This document shows positions 34,324 to 43,191 of a stretch of DNA of 64,000 nucleotides, one piece after another (within the stretch, counting starts at the first letter, position 1; every line of letters starts with the position of its first letter). This DNA is from Rhizobiaceae bacterium (GTDB lineage: Bacteria > Pseudomonadota > Alphaproteobacteria > Rhizobiales > Rhizobiaceae). The stretch is taken from contig JARGOX010000024.1 of assembly GCA_029233925.1 (NCBI GenBank), positions 35,603 to 99,602 of the forward strand, given 5' to 3'. Under the pieces are notes generated by a model. It saw nothing but the letters and a program-made list of their open reading frames with translations. It was not told the origin of the DNA and made no database searches. A program made the position numbers and the translations under genes.

Positions 34324-35307
34324 TCATTCTCCCTTGGCGAAAGCGTCGTCAAACGCTGCGATCATCGGGTCTTTTGCGGCCCACATGACAACAACCGGCT
34401 CGGTCAGCGAGCGCATGTTGTCGAGGTCTTCCAGCTTGTTGATGGTCACACCATTGGCTTCCAGAAAGGCAAGCGTGTCGGCTTCCTGGGAGGCGGCAAG
34501 CGCATAGGCTTCTGCCGTGGTCTCGCGTCCGGCCTCTTCAAAGGCTGCCTTGTCGGCATCGCTGAGGCGATCCCAGGCAGCGCCTGACATCATGATGGCG
34601 CCGGGCCAGAAGTAGTGGCCGGTCATCGTGACCTTCTTGGCGGCATTGTAGAGGCTTTCCGACTGGATCGAGGACAGGTTGATTTCAACCGCGTCAATGG
34701 TTCCGGTTTCCAATGCGGAGTAGACTTCACCATAGGCCATGCCGATCGGGTTGACGCCAATGGCTTCCCAGATGGCCTTGTGCAGCGGGATCGGCACAAT
34801 GCGTGTTTTCAGTCCCGCAAAGTCTGCAACGCTTTTGACGTCCTTTTCACGCGACAGAAAGTGTCTCTGGCCAGCTTCGACGAAACCCAGGCCCTTGATG
34901 GATTTTGCATCCAGCGTCGCCAGCAGCTCCGCGCCCATGTCCGATGTCAGAGCATCCGAGAGCTGCTGATAGCTGCCAATGACAAATGGCTGCTGCAGTG
35001 CGTCAAATGAACTTGCGCCGATGACCAGCGGCAGGGTGGCGGTGGAAACCAGCGCACCATCAATCAGGCCGATCTGCAGACCCTCAAGCAATTGCTTGTC
35101 GTCGCCGAGCTGGCGGTCGCCATAGACTTCAACGGCAACATTCCCGTTGGTCTTTTCGGCAACCTTCCTGGCGAAGATTTCCAGACCCTGATGGAAAACA
35201 TGTTTCGATGAAGCCGCATGGCCCATCTTCAACGTCACTTCCTGTGCAGAGGCGGAAAGCGGAAGCGCCAGAAGCGCGATTCCGGCAAATAAGGCGAGTT
35301 TATTCAT
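34324..35307 (-). CDS. TRAP solute-binding protein (DctP), hydantoinase operon
   Basis: 327 residues from ATG 35307, with GGGAGGA upstream. Signal peptide MNKLALFAGIALLALPLSASAQE. Family motifs: LKMGHAASSKHVFHQGLEIFARKV, ADFAGLKTRIVPIPLHKAIWEAIGVNPIGMAYGEVYSALETGTIDAVEINLSS (the conserved arginine is in LKTRIVP). It is the first gene of the long minus-strand operon down to 25193. Ligand likely an organic acid or cyclic amide acid that is later processed by HyuAB. Confidence 0.93.
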   Translation of the reverse strand: MNKLALFAGIALLALPLSASAQEVTLKMGHAASSKHVFHQGLEIFARKVAEKTNGNVAVEVYGDRQLGDDKQLLEGLQIGLIDGALVSTATLPLVIGASSFDALQQPFVIGSYQQLSDALTSDMGAELLATLDAKSIKGLGFVEAGQRHFLSREKDVKSVADFAGLKTRIVPIPLHKAIWEAIGVNPIGMAYGEVYSALETGTIDAVEINLSSIQSESLYNAAKKVTMTGHYFWPGAIMMSGAAWDRLSDADKAAFEEAGRETTAEAYALAASQEADTLAFLEANGVTINKLEDLDNMRSLTEPVVVMWAAKDPMIAAFDDAFAKGE

Positions 35308-35328
35308 GTTTTGGTTTCCTCCCAATTT

Positions 35329-35366
35329 GTTTCACTGTGCAAAACACATCATCGTAGAGTGAAACA
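35329..35366. promoter_or_regulatory. Candidate operator (9-bp inverted repeat) before the HyuAB/TRAP operon
   Basis: TGTTTCACT (35329-35337) has a perfect inverse complement at 35358-35366, spaced by 20 bases, and the right arm continues as TGAAACATGTT. IclR-type proteins often bind palindromes with TGAAAC/GTTTCA halves, and an IclR gene is in the operon. The site is only 22 bases from the solute-binding gene start, so it could overlap the leader or promoter. Function is inferred. Confidence 0.4.
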
Positions 35367-35949
35367 TGTTGTGATTATTGTCAATATGATCCGGTAAAAA
35401 CCGAATTGGTGGCTGACGGGCACCGGTTAGGTTCACTGGAAATGTCTGGTGAACAATATCGCGGCCGCATCGTCGATTCAGAGGCATGCCGCCTGTGGAG
35501 AGGGCGTAAATGACTGAATGGATTGGAACGAGAAGCAGAGACGCCGCCGCTGCAAACGCCACAACAGGGTCCATCCTTGCGGTGTATTCTTCGGCAGATG
35601 TTCCTCGTGTCCTGATCACCTTGCGCGATACAGATTTCGAATCAGCCGGGTGATGGCAGATCGGAAGTTCTAAAAAAAACGCGTGAAATTGCCGCCGATT
35701 GTCCACAGTTTTTCCACAGGATTGCATTTTATTGATGTTCATTCAGCCGTTTTTGCGCGTCTATGTCCGCACCGTCAGGCGAAAGAAAAGCAGCCTGTTG
35801 CGCGCCTTTTCGCGGGTTGGCCTATACCCGTTTGACCTCTCGGGCGGATCATTTGTCCGCCAGGCAGACCCCAAAACAGTCATGATCAACGAAACTGTTG
35901 CGTGTTTCAAAAACTATGCATAAAGTGTCAGTAATTGAAAGGTTGTGAA
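35367..35949. other. Non-coding divergent region between two catabolic operons
   Basis: About 580 bases separate the minus-strand TRAP/HyuAB operon from the plus-strand XRE/HyuAB operon. No open frame here has codon use, a ribosome site or similarity that I can support. Two tandem sequences one mismatch from the DnaA box (TTGTCCACA at 35699 and TTTTCCACA at 35710) were noted but have no origin context. The region should contain the divergent promoters. Confidence 0.6.
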
Positions 35950-36558
35950 ATGCGCGATCCAAGTCCTGTCCAATCAGAAGACCCGGTCCGGTTCGGCGCG
36001 GCCGAGTTGCGACGTCTGGGGCGTTACCTTCACGAACAGCGTAAGGCAGCAGGGCTGACCTTGCAAATCCTGTCCGAACGGGCTGAGGTTGGCGTGGCGT
36101 CGATCCGGGCTTTGGAGGCAGGACGCACATCGCCCAGCCTGACGACTGTGCTGCGCGTCGTGGGGGCTTTGGGTTTGACCATCGACCGGGTTGTTGCTGA
36201 AGCAATGGCGACAGATGCGCGTGTCGTTGTGACACGCGCCGCGAAATCGCACGGTCAGGCCGGCCAATCGCTGTCCGAGGGACTGGAGGATGCGACGCTC
36301 AATGCACGCCGCGTCGAGCTTGCTCCCGGCGGCTTGTACAAATTGCCGTCGTCGCTTTCGGAGGCACCGTCTTTTTGCATGGTCATTAATGGCACGCTCG
36401 TTGCTGCGACGGGTAAGGCGGATCGGGTGCGCCTGAGCGCCGGTGACAGCTATCTGGCGCGACCCGGCGAGGTTCAGGCCTGGGCCAATACCGGAACTGA
36501 GCCGGCACATCTGATCTGCGTGTCTGACAGGACGCCACGCGACAATGGGACACGATAA
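35950..36558 (+). CDS. XRE-family regulator with C-terminal cupin domain (1)
   Basis: 202 residues. N-terminal helix-turn-helix, RLGRYLHEQRKAAGLTLQILSERAEVGVASIRALEAGRTSPSLTTVLRVVGALGLTI (about residues 22-80), followed by a C-terminal cupin-like fold (about 115-190, with LAPGGLYKLPSS and SAGDSYLARPGEVQAWANTGTEPAHLICVSD). Start at ATG 35950 after AAAGG. It directly precedes HyuA copy 2, with its stop 19 bases before that start, so it is probably the operon's local regulator. Such XRE-cupin proteins commonly respond to small amines or acids. Confidence 0.9.
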   Translation: MRDPSPVQSEDPVRFGAAELRRLGRYLHEQRKAAGLTLQILSERAEVGVASIRALEAGRTSPSLTTVLRVVGALGLTIDRVVAEAMATDARVVVTRAAKSHGQAGQSLSEGLEDATLNARRVELAPGGLYKLPSSLSEAPSFCMVINGTLVAATGKADRVRLSAGDSYLARPGEVQAWANTGTEPAHLICVSDRTPRDNGTR

Positions 36559-36577
36559 TCCTATGGAAGGAATACGA

Positions 36578-38704
36578 ATGGCCGGGACCGGCGAAACGAG
36601 CTATCTGGTAGCAACCGATGTCGGGGGCACTTGCACCGATACGGTTATCTTTGGCACCGATGGTGTCATCCATATCGGCAAGGCGCTGTCGACGCCGCCG
36701 GACTTTGCAACCGGCGTGTTGAATTCCATTGTTTCGGCAGCGGAACCGATGGGGCTCACCCTGGAAGAGCTGCTGGGGCGTACGCATCTTTTCATTCACG
36801 GCTCGACTGTGGTGGACAATGCGGTGCTGACGCGTGACGGTACGCCAACGGGGCTGCTGACCACGCAGGGGTTCGAGGATACGCTGCATGTGACCCGAGG
36901 CGCCTACGGTCGCTGGTCGGGGCTCACCGAGGAGCGCATCAAGAACCCGGTCCAGACCGACCGCGCACCGGCGCTTGCTCCGCGTGATGCAGTTGTGGGT
37001 ATTCCCGAACGGATGGATTGCGACGGCGCTGTTGTGCTGCCTCTGGATGAGGCGGCGGTAGAGCAGGCCGTGCGTTTTCTGGTCAATGAAAAGCAGGTTG
37101 GCGCCATCGCAGTGTCGTTCCTGTGGTCCTTCCTCAATGCTGATCACGAACGCCGGGTTCGTGACATTATCAATCGTGTGGCGCCTGGTGCCTATGTCAC
37201 CCTCTCCTCCGATATCGCTCCGAATCTGGGCGAATACGAACGCACCTCGACCGCGGTGATTAACGCCTATGCGGGTCAGATCACCAATGATTACCTGACC
37301 TCGCTGCAAGGCCTGCTGGCGGAAAAAGGCTATGATGGCGCCACCATGGTCATGCAGGGATATGGTGGATTGCTGCCGGCTGCCGAGGCTGCTGATCGCG
37401 CCGTGGGCATGATCGAATGCGGACCGGCTGCAGGGGTGATCGGGGCCAAGTTCCTCGGCGACCTGATGGGCGATCCTGACGTGATTGCGGCGGATATGGG
37501 TGGCACGACCTTCAAGGTCGGCGTGATCCAGGACGGCAAGCTTGAATATGCGCGTGAGCCGATGGTGGATCGGTTTCATTACCTTGCGCCCAAGATCGAA
37601 GTGGTTTCGATCGGTGCTGGCGGCGGCAGCATCATATCGGTTGATCCGCGCACCAAGGTGCCACATGTCGGACCGCGAAGCGCGGGTGCACGACCGGGGC
37701 CTATTTGCTATGGACAGGGCGGTGAGGAGCCGACGCTGACCGACGTCATGCTGTTGATCGGCTATATGGATCCGGGGCAGTTTTTGAACGGTTCAATAAC
37801 CCTGGATCGTGAAAAGACCGAGCGCATCTTCAAGGAAAAGATCGCCGATCCGTTGGGTATGTCCACGCAGGAAGCTGCCATAGGGATCTACCGGATCGCC
37901 AGTGCGCAGATTACCGACCTGATCCGCGAGATCACGGTTGAGCGAGGCCTTGATCCACGCGACTTCGTGCTGCATTCCTTTGGCGGATCTTGCGGTATGC
38001 TGGCGGCGGCCTTCGGGCAGGAGCTTTCGGTGCGCCGGGTGATCATTCCCTATACGGCGTCTGTCAATTGTGCCTTCGGGCTTGTTTCGGCGGATGTGGC
38101 GCATGAATATTCCGTCACCCAGAACCTGCCTGCAACAACCAGTGCCGCCCAGATCAATGCCATCTTCGCGCCAATGGAAGAGCGGGCTCGCGCACAGCTT
38201 GCCGCTGAGGGTATTGAACCGGACCGAATGCGGATGGAGTGGTCGGTCGATCTGCGCTACTCGCGCCAGGTTCACGAGGTAACCACCGAAGTGGCCGCCA
38301 ATACGCCGCTTGATGATGCAGGTGCGGCGCGGCTGGTGGACGATTTCGAAGCGCTCTACGAACGCAAATATGGTCGTGGGTCGGCCTATCGCGAGGCCGG
38401 CATAGAAATGACCATGTTCCGCCTGACGGCGCGTGGTCTGATGCCGCGCCCAACGCTTCCCGCAGAAGAAGAAGGTTCGGCCGATGCTTCTGCAGCGCTG
38501 ATCGGCAACCGCGAGATCTATGTCGAAACCAAAGGCGGCATGGCGCCGGGCGACATCTATGATTTCAACAGGCTACAGCCTGGCAACAGTTTGAAGGGGC
38601 CGGCCGTGATCCATACGCCGATCACCACCATTGCATTGCCTGACCGGATGACCGCCAGAATGGACCGCTGGCGCAATATTGTGGTCGAATTCGATGCAGA
38701 TTGA
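36578..38704 (+). CDS. hyuA: Hydantoinase A/oxoprolinase-family subunit (copy 2)
   Basis: 708 residues from ATG 36578 (GGAAGG upstream). N-terminal phosphate loop YLVATDVGGTCTDTVIFGTDG, second loop VIAADMGGTTFKVGVIQ, and the adenosine region FVLHSFGGSCGMLAAAFGQEL. Acetone/acetophenone-carboxylase-like features fit the adjacent AcxC-type small protein, so this copy may carboxylate or open a cyclic substrate with ATP. It is clearly a different paralogue from the copy at 29140 in the same window (for instance GGTCTDTV against GGTFTDAV). The start of its partner HyuB lies 13 bases after its stop. Confidence 0.93.
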   Translation: MAGTGETSYLVATDVGGTCTDTVIFGTDGVIHIGKALSTPPDFATGVLNSIVSAAEPMGLTLEELLGRTHLFIHGSTVVDNAVLTRDGTPTGLLTTQGFEDTLHVTRGAYGRWSGLTEERIKNPVQTDRAPALAPRDAVVGIPERMDCDGAVVLPLDEAAVEQAVRFLVNEKQVGAIAVSFLWSFLNADHERRVRDIINRVAPGAYVTLSSDIAPNLGEYERTSTAVINAYAGQITNDYLTSLQGLLAEKGYDGATMVMQGYGGLLPAAEAADRAVGMIECGPAAGVIGAKFLGDLMGDPDVIAADMGGTTFKVGVIQDGKLEYAREPMVDRFHYLAPKIEVVSIGAGGGSIISVDPRTKVPHVGPRSAGARPGPICYGQGGEEPTLTDVMLLIGYMDPGQFLNGSITLDREKTERIFKEKIADPLGMSTQEAAIGIYRIASAQITDLIREITVERGLDPRDFVLHSFGGSCGMLAAAFGQELSVRRVIIPYTASVNCAFGLVSADVAHEYSVTQNLPATTSAAQINAIFAPMEERARAQLAAEGIEPDRMRMEWSVDLRYSRQVHEVTTEVAANTPLDDAGAARLVDDFEALYERKYGRGSAYREAGIEMTMFRLTARGLMPRPTLPAEEEGSADASAALIGNREIYVETKGGMAPGDIYDFNRLQPGNSLKGPAVIHTPITTIALPDRMTARMDRWRNIVVEFDAD

Positions 38705-38717
38705 AAAGGAATCCACC

Positions 38718-40538
38718 ATGGACCCGATGACATTCTCGATTATTCGTCACAGACTTTTCCGCATCGTGGATGAGGCCGTGATTACGCTAAAACACGTCTC
38801 GGGCAGCGCCATCACAAATGAGGGACACGACCTGATGGTGTCGCTTTACCGTGCGGATGGCACGCTGCTGATGGGCGGCGTGGGGTTTCTGCACCACTTG
38901 ACCAGCGCTGCCGAGGCCTGCAAATCGATCATTCGCCGCTTTGAAGGCGATATCCACGAAGGTGACATCTTTCTGCTGAATGATCCCTATACGGCGGCTT
39001 TGCACACTTCGGATATCTATCTTGTCTCGCCGATCCATCATGAAGGTCGTTTGGTGGCCTGGAGCGCATGTTTTGTCCATGTCTATGACATCGGTGCGGT
39101 CAATCCGGGTGGCTTCGCGCCGCAGGCTCCCGATATCTATACCGAAGGCTTCAGCTCACCGGGGATACGGCTGGTGGCTGGAGGTGAGATGCGCCAGGAT
39201 GTGCTGGATACGATCCTGAATATGGTGCGCTCACCCGAGATGGTGACGCTTGATCTGCGCTCGATGATTGCCTGCAACAACGTCGCGCGCGACCGGATGC
39301 AGTCCCTGATGACAAAATACGGGGCCAAGGAGGTCGACGGCGCCTGTGCCGAGCTCGTCAACCAGTCTGAAGATCTGTTCCGCGCCCGGTTGCGTGAGTT
39401 GCCGGACGGGCAATGGCAGTCGCGGCAGTATCTGGACGTCAACGGCGAGACCGCACGCGTCAACCTGACGATGACCAAAAAGGACGACCGACTGATCTTT
39501 GATTTCTCGGGTTCCGATCCGCAAAGCCCTTACAGCATCAACTGCACCAAATGGGCGTCTCTGGGCGGTCTTTTTGCGCCGCTTTTTCCCCTTCTGTGTT
39601 ATGATATCACTTGGAACGAAGGGGTCTTGCGTCCGGTCGAGATGATTGCACCGGAAGGCAGTATCGTCAACTGCACCCGACCTGCTCCGGTTTCGGTCGC
39701 GACGGTGGGCGCCATACAATCGGTCAATAACGCCGCCTGTTCGACCATTGGCAAGATGTTGGGTGCGAGCGAAAAATATCGCAACCAGTCAACCGCTGTC
39801 TGGCATGCCAATCATTTCGCGATCTTCAAGTTTGGTCGCAACCAGAAGGGTGGTGATTCCATCGGCATCCTTACGGAAACCTTTGCCGGTGCAGGCGGCG
39901 CGCGGTCTTTTGCCGATGGTGTCGAGATCGGCGGCGAGATTCCCAATCCAATCAGTCGAATGGCCAATGTTGAAACCGTCGAGGCGGCCTTTCCCGTGCG
40001 CTATCTGTTCCGTCGCCGTGCGCCCGATAGCGGTGGCCCGGGCGAATATCGCGGTGGCACCGGCGGTGAGTTGGCGCTGGTGCCCCACAAGGCGCCGGAC
40101 GGTGGCATCAATTATGTGATTTCCGGCAAGGGTTCACGCCATCCGATGAGTGAAGGACTGGCCGGCGGTTATCCCGGCGCGCCCAATTCCTATGTCTGGG
40201 TCAAGGCCCCGGAGGATGGCGCGAACACACCTGTGACAGCGGCGGGTGGACTGGACGCGATTTCCGGCACGCAGGAACGTGTGTCCTGGGGTGTTTATCC
40301 GCTGATGGGGCGCGATGCGCTCTATGTACGCTGGAATGGCGGTGGTGGTCATGGCGACCCGATCGTTCGTGATCCAGAAGCGGTGCGCAGTGATGTCGCG
40401 GCAGGGCTGGTCACACTGCAGAGCGCCGGTGATATCTATGGCGTAGCGCTGCGCGATGGCGCGGTGGATGAAACGGAAACCATGGCGAAGCGCAAGTCCA
40501 TCCGCAGCGCGCGTTTGCAACAGGAGGCGAGTGAATGA
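38718..40538 (+). CDS. hyuB: Hydantoinase B/oxoprolinase-family subunit (copy 2)
   Basis: 606 residues from ATG 38718, with AAAGGA upstream. Signatures: HEGDIFLLNDPYTAALHTSDIYLVSPIHHEGRLVAWSACFVHVYDIGAVNPGG, LIFDFSGSDPQSPYSINCTKWAS, and the glycine-rich C-terminal GGPGEYRGGTGGELAL / VRWNGGGGHGDPI. It is the longer HyuB type. It overlaps the next gene (AcxC-like) by 4 bases, supporting a three-subunit enzyme A-B-small subunit as in acetone and acetophenone carboxylases. Confidence 0.93.
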   Translation: MDPMTFSIIRHRLFRIVDEAVITLKHVSGSAITNEGHDLMVSLYRADGTLLMGGVGFLHHLTSAAEACKSIIRRFEGDIHEGDIFLLNDPYTAALHTSDIYLVSPIHHEGRLVAWSACFVHVYDIGAVNPGGFAPQAPDIYTEGFSSPGIRLVAGGEMRQDVLDTILNMVRSPEMVTLDLRSMIACNNVARDRMQSLMTKYGAKEVDGACAELVNQSEDLFRARLRELPDGQWQSRQYLDVNGETARVNLTMTKKDDRLIFDFSGSDPQSPYSINCTKWASLGGLFAPLFPLLCYDITWNEGVLRPVEMIAPEGSIVNCTRPAPVSVATVGAIQSVNNAACSTIGKMLGASEKYRNQSTAVWHANHFAIFKFGRNQKGGDSIGILTETFAGAGGARSFADGVEIGGEIPNPISRMANVETVEAAFPVRYLFRRRAPDSGGPGEYRGGTGGELALVPHKAPDGGINYVISGKGSRHPMSEGLAGGYPGAPNSYVWVKAPEDGANTPVTAAGGLDAISGTQERVSWGVYPLMGRDALYVRWNGGGGHGDPIVRDPEAVRSDVAAGLVTLQSAGDIYGVALRDGAVDETETMAKRKSIRSARLQQEASE

Positions 40539-40819
40539 GCGGTCAGGATCGAATATCAGCCTCGGTGGCTGTCAAGGAGGGCCAGGCAGTCTGTGCGGCT
40601 TGCGGGCATGATCTGGGGCCAGCGACGAAGCCGTGGAAGGACCATGCGCAGCGGCGCGAAATCCCTTTGGCGCAGGCTGGCGGACAGGCCTATGATACCG
40701 GTCACGAAGGTGTCCTGTTGCGGCATTTCTATTGTCCGGGCTGCGCCGCCTTGCTGGATACCGAAACCGCCATGGCCGGAGATCCGGCACTGGACGACAT
40801 TCTGGCGGAACGCGGATGA
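40535..40819 (+). CDS. Small zinc-ribbon subunit resembling acetone carboxylase gamma (AcxC-type)
   Basis: 94-residue protein with two CxxC pairs, VCAACGHDLG and FYCPGCAALLDTE, placed as in the acetone carboxylase gamma subunit family. Between them lie the conserved-looking residues PWKDHAQRREIPLAQAG. It overlaps HyuB by ATGA and the next regulator by ATGA. It may be the third subunit of the HyuA-HyuB complex, binding zinc and stabilising the B subunit. If so, the enzyme is closer to a carboxylase of the acetone/acetophenone type than to a plain hydantoinase. The alternative is a stand-alone zinc-ribbon partner. Confidence 0.75.
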   Translation: MSGQDRISASVAVKEGQAVCAACGHDLGPATKPWKDHAQRREIPLAQAGGQAYDTGHEGVLLRHFYCPGCAALLDTETAMAGDPALDDILAERG

Positions 40820-41406
40820 GCGTCTGGCGCCTCCAGAGCACGCCGGCATTTGAGGGGTTGGGAGCCCGGCTGCGCGAATTGCGCCGGGCCCGCGGATTAA
40901 GCCTTGACGATCTGGCAGCCATCAGCGGCGTTCCCCCAAGCACGATCAGCAAGATCGAAAACCGACAGATGAACCCCAGTCTGGTGCATGCGATCAACAT
41001 GGCCGAGGCACTGAACGAGAACCTGGGCTTTCTCATCGACGACAGGGTGGGCCGCGATGTGGCGTTCACCGTGGTGCGCAGCAACACCCGAGCCAAGCTC
41101 GATCTGCCGGAAATGTCACTGAGCCTGGAGGATCTGCATGGCGATTTCGCCCCCGGTATCCTTGAGGCGCGGCTGGGCACGATTACCGCGGGGGCTACAT
41201 CCGGCGAAGAACCTATGCGCCATGCCGGTGAGGAATTGTGCCACGTTCTTGATGGGGCCATCAGATATATCGTGGACGGTCAACGCTTCGATCTCGGTGT
41301 CGGCGACACGATCCAATTTAAATGCAGCGACCCGCATTTGTGGGAAAACATCGCTCCCGGAACGACCCGCGTGTTGTGGGTCTTTTCCGAGGGGCTGAGC
41401 TTCTAA
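40816..41406 (+). CDS. XRE-family regulator with C-terminal cupin domain (2)
   Basis: 196 residues from the ATG at 40816, which overlaps the preceding stop. Helix-turn-helix: LGARLRELRRARGLSLDDLAAISGVPPSTISKIENRQMNPSLVHAINMAEALN (about residues 15-67). Cupin part: about residues 110-190, EPMRHAGEELCHVLDGAIRYIVDGQRFDLGVGDTIQFKCSDPHLWEN, with the histidines and glutamate of a metal cupin. It is the second regulator in this operon and lies between the HyuAB-AcxC-like genes and the amidase gene. Confidence 0.92.
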   Translation: MSVWRLQSTPAFEGLGARLRELRRARGLSLDDLAAISGVPPSTISKIENRQMNPSLVHAINMAEALNENLGFLIDDRVGRDVAFTVVRSNTRAKLDLPEMSLSLEDLHGDFAPGILEARLGTITAGATSGEEPMRHAGEELCHVLDGAIRYIVDGQRFDLGVGDTIQFKCSDPHLWENIAPGTTRVLWVFSEGLSF

Positions 41407-41427
41407 ACAGACAGGAGGAATCCACCG

Positions 41428-42120
41428 ATGCATCAGGCAGGTATCCGCGAAGAAATCATTGAACGTGTTATCGCACGGCGCGGCAAGTTACACCTTTACG
41501 ACCAGTTCGATCCGGCGCGCACTGCCGTGGTCGTCATCGACATGCAAGGCACGTTCTGCGACGAGGGCAGCCCGGCAGAGGTGCCGCTGTCTCGGGCGAT
41601 CGTCGAGCCCATAAATCGGCTCAACGCCTTCGTCCGCAATGCGGGCGGCCGCGTCATTTGGGTCAACCACGCCAATCAGAGCACCGGTGACGGGGGCAGT
41701 GACTGGCGTCAGTTCTTCGACAATTTTGTTGCCGACGATCTGCGTGCCCGCACCATTGAAAGCCTGTCGCCAGGCGGTGCCGGTCAGCAGATATGGGCCG
41801 GTCTGGACGTCCGCAACGACGATATCCGCCTGCTCAAGAACCGATATTCCGCGCTCATCCCCGGTTCCTCAACGCTGGAACGGGTGTTGCGCAGCCTTAA
41901 TATCAGCACCTTGCTGATTGCAGGCACCAAGACCAACATCTGCTGCGAATCCACGGCCCGCGACGCAATGATGATGGATTTCGACGTTGTGATGGTCTCG
42001 GACGCCACAGCCGCCCTGTCCGATGACGAACACCGCGCAACGCTGGAAACAATCATCCAGCAATTTGGCGATGTATTGAGCGTCGACGAAATCGCGGAGC
42101 GCCTGACACCAAAAGACTGA
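41428..42120 (+). CDS. Isochorismatase-family cysteine hydrolase
   Basis: 230-residue cysteine amidase of the isochorismatase-like fold. The catalytic triad is visible: Asp38 in AVVVIDMQGTF, a lysine about residue 135-140 in LLKNRYSALI, and the cysteine near residue 172-173 in GTKTNICCESTARDAMMMDF. Family members include N-carbamoylsarcosine amidohydrolase, which follows hydantoinase in creatinine degradation, and nicotinamidase/maleamate amidase. With HyuAB upstream it most likely cleaves an amide or ureide released by ring opening. AGGAGG precedes the ATG at 41428. Confidence 0.91.
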   Translation: MHQAGIREEIIERVIARRGKLHLYDQFDPARTAVVVIDMQGTFCDEGSPAEVPLSRAIVEPINRLNAFVRNAGGRVIWVNHANQSTGDGGSDWRQFFDNFVADDLRARTIESLSPGGAGQQIWAGLDVRNDDIRLLKNRYSALIPGSSTLERVLRSLNISTLLIAGTKTNICCESTARDAMMMDFDVVMVSDATAALSDDEHRATLETIIQQFGDVLSVDEIAERLTPKD

Positions 42121-42179
42121 CAACCAGAAGCAACACCACGGCGTAACAAATTGCGCCACAACTCAACCAGGAGTCTACA

Positions 42180-43148
42180 ATGTTTAGATCTGTCCTTATT
42201 GTCGCACTCACGATCGTGATGCCGCTTGTCGCGGTTCCGGCCTTTGCCGATACCTTGCGCATTGCACTCGTCCTGCCAGGATCCGTAACCGACGGCACCT
42301 TCAACTCTGCCGCCAACACCGGCATCCAGAGCGCCAAGGAGAAATACGATATTGAGGTCTCGGTGCGTGAGAACACGGATTTCGCCGAGATCCCCGAGGT
42401 GCTGCTGAGCTATGCCCGTGAAGGTTATGACGTTGTCATTGGCCACGGGTTTCAATTTGCCGAACCGGTAATGGAAATACACGCCGACTATCCAGACACC
42501 TGGTTCATCGTGAACGCGGCGCAGGTTGCTGCGGAACCCAATGTCGCCTCATTCGACAATCGCTGGGGTGATGCGGGTTATATCGCAGGCACCGTCGCCG
42601 CTATGGTGACGCAGACCGGAACGATTGGCCATATCGGTGGTATCCCGGTTCCGGTTATCGAGGACTACAATGCCGGTTTTGCCAAAGGTGCAGCGTCAGT
42701 CCGTGACGACGTGAAGGTCCTGTCGGCCTATGTAGGATCATTTTCCGACATCGCCCGCGGCGCCGAGATCACGACATCGCTGATCGAACAGGGTGCCGAT
42801 GTTGTCACTTCCACAGGCAATGAAAATGTGGTGGGGACCATTCAGGCTGCCGAAAAAGCCGGCGTGATGGCAATCGGCACAGCTTTTGACAGTTACGAGG
42901 CAGCGCCAGATACAATCGTGACAACGGCATTGATAAACATGGGTGAAAATATCGACCAAGCTGTCGGCAAGGTGATCGACGGTAGTATCGAGCCCAAGGT
43001 CTATGTCCTTGGCCTGAGCGAAAATGGTATCGGCCTGGCCCCGTTTCGCGGGCGTTTCGAAACGATGCTGAGTGATGCACAGAAGGCCGATATCGATCAG
43101 ATGCTGGCCGATATCGAAAGCGGCAAGGTTACGGGCCAGCCGGAATGA
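42180..43148 (+). CDS. BMP-family ABC transporter substrate-binding protein
   Basis: 322-residue periplasmic protein of the basic-membrane-protein (PF02608) family, which in characterised bacteria binds nucleosides, purines or related compounds. Signal peptide MFRSVLIVALTIVMPLVAVPAFA-DT. Family regions: RIALVLPGSVTDGTFNSAANTGIQSAKEKY, VVIGHGFQFAEPVMEIHADYPDTWFIV, NRWGDAGYIAGTVAAMVTQTGTIGHIGG and GADVVTSTGNENVVGTIQAAEKAGVMAIG. It starts the importer part of the operon; ATPase and two permeases follow in BMP order. A purine or hydantoin-like ligand would fit the neighbours, but this is inference. Confidence 0.93.
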   Translation: MFRSVLIVALTIVMPLVAVPAFADTLRIALVLPGSVTDGTFNSAANTGIQSAKEKYDIEVSVRENTDFAEIPEVLLSYAREGYDVVIGHGFQFAEPVMEIHADYPDTWFIVNAAQVAAEPNVASFDNRWGDAGYIAGTVAAMVTQTGTIGHIGGIPVPVIEDYNAGFAKGAASVRDDVKVLSAYVGSFSDIARGAEITTSLIEQGADVVTSTGNENVVGTIQAAEKAGVMAIGTAFDSYEAAPDTIVTTALINMGENIDQAVGKVIDGSIEPKVYVLGLSENGIGLAPFRGRFETMLSDAQKADIDQMLADIESGKVTGQPE

Positions 43149-43191
43149 AGCTGATCTGTCGTGCGGGCCGCAGAGCGCAGGCCTGGTCCGC

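Noticed and set aside
35699..35718. Replication origin (two DnaA-like boxes)
   Set aside because: Two tandem 9-mers one mismatch from TTATCCACA are not enough; there is no AT-rich unwinding region, dnaA/hemE/parAB neighbour or cluster of boxes.
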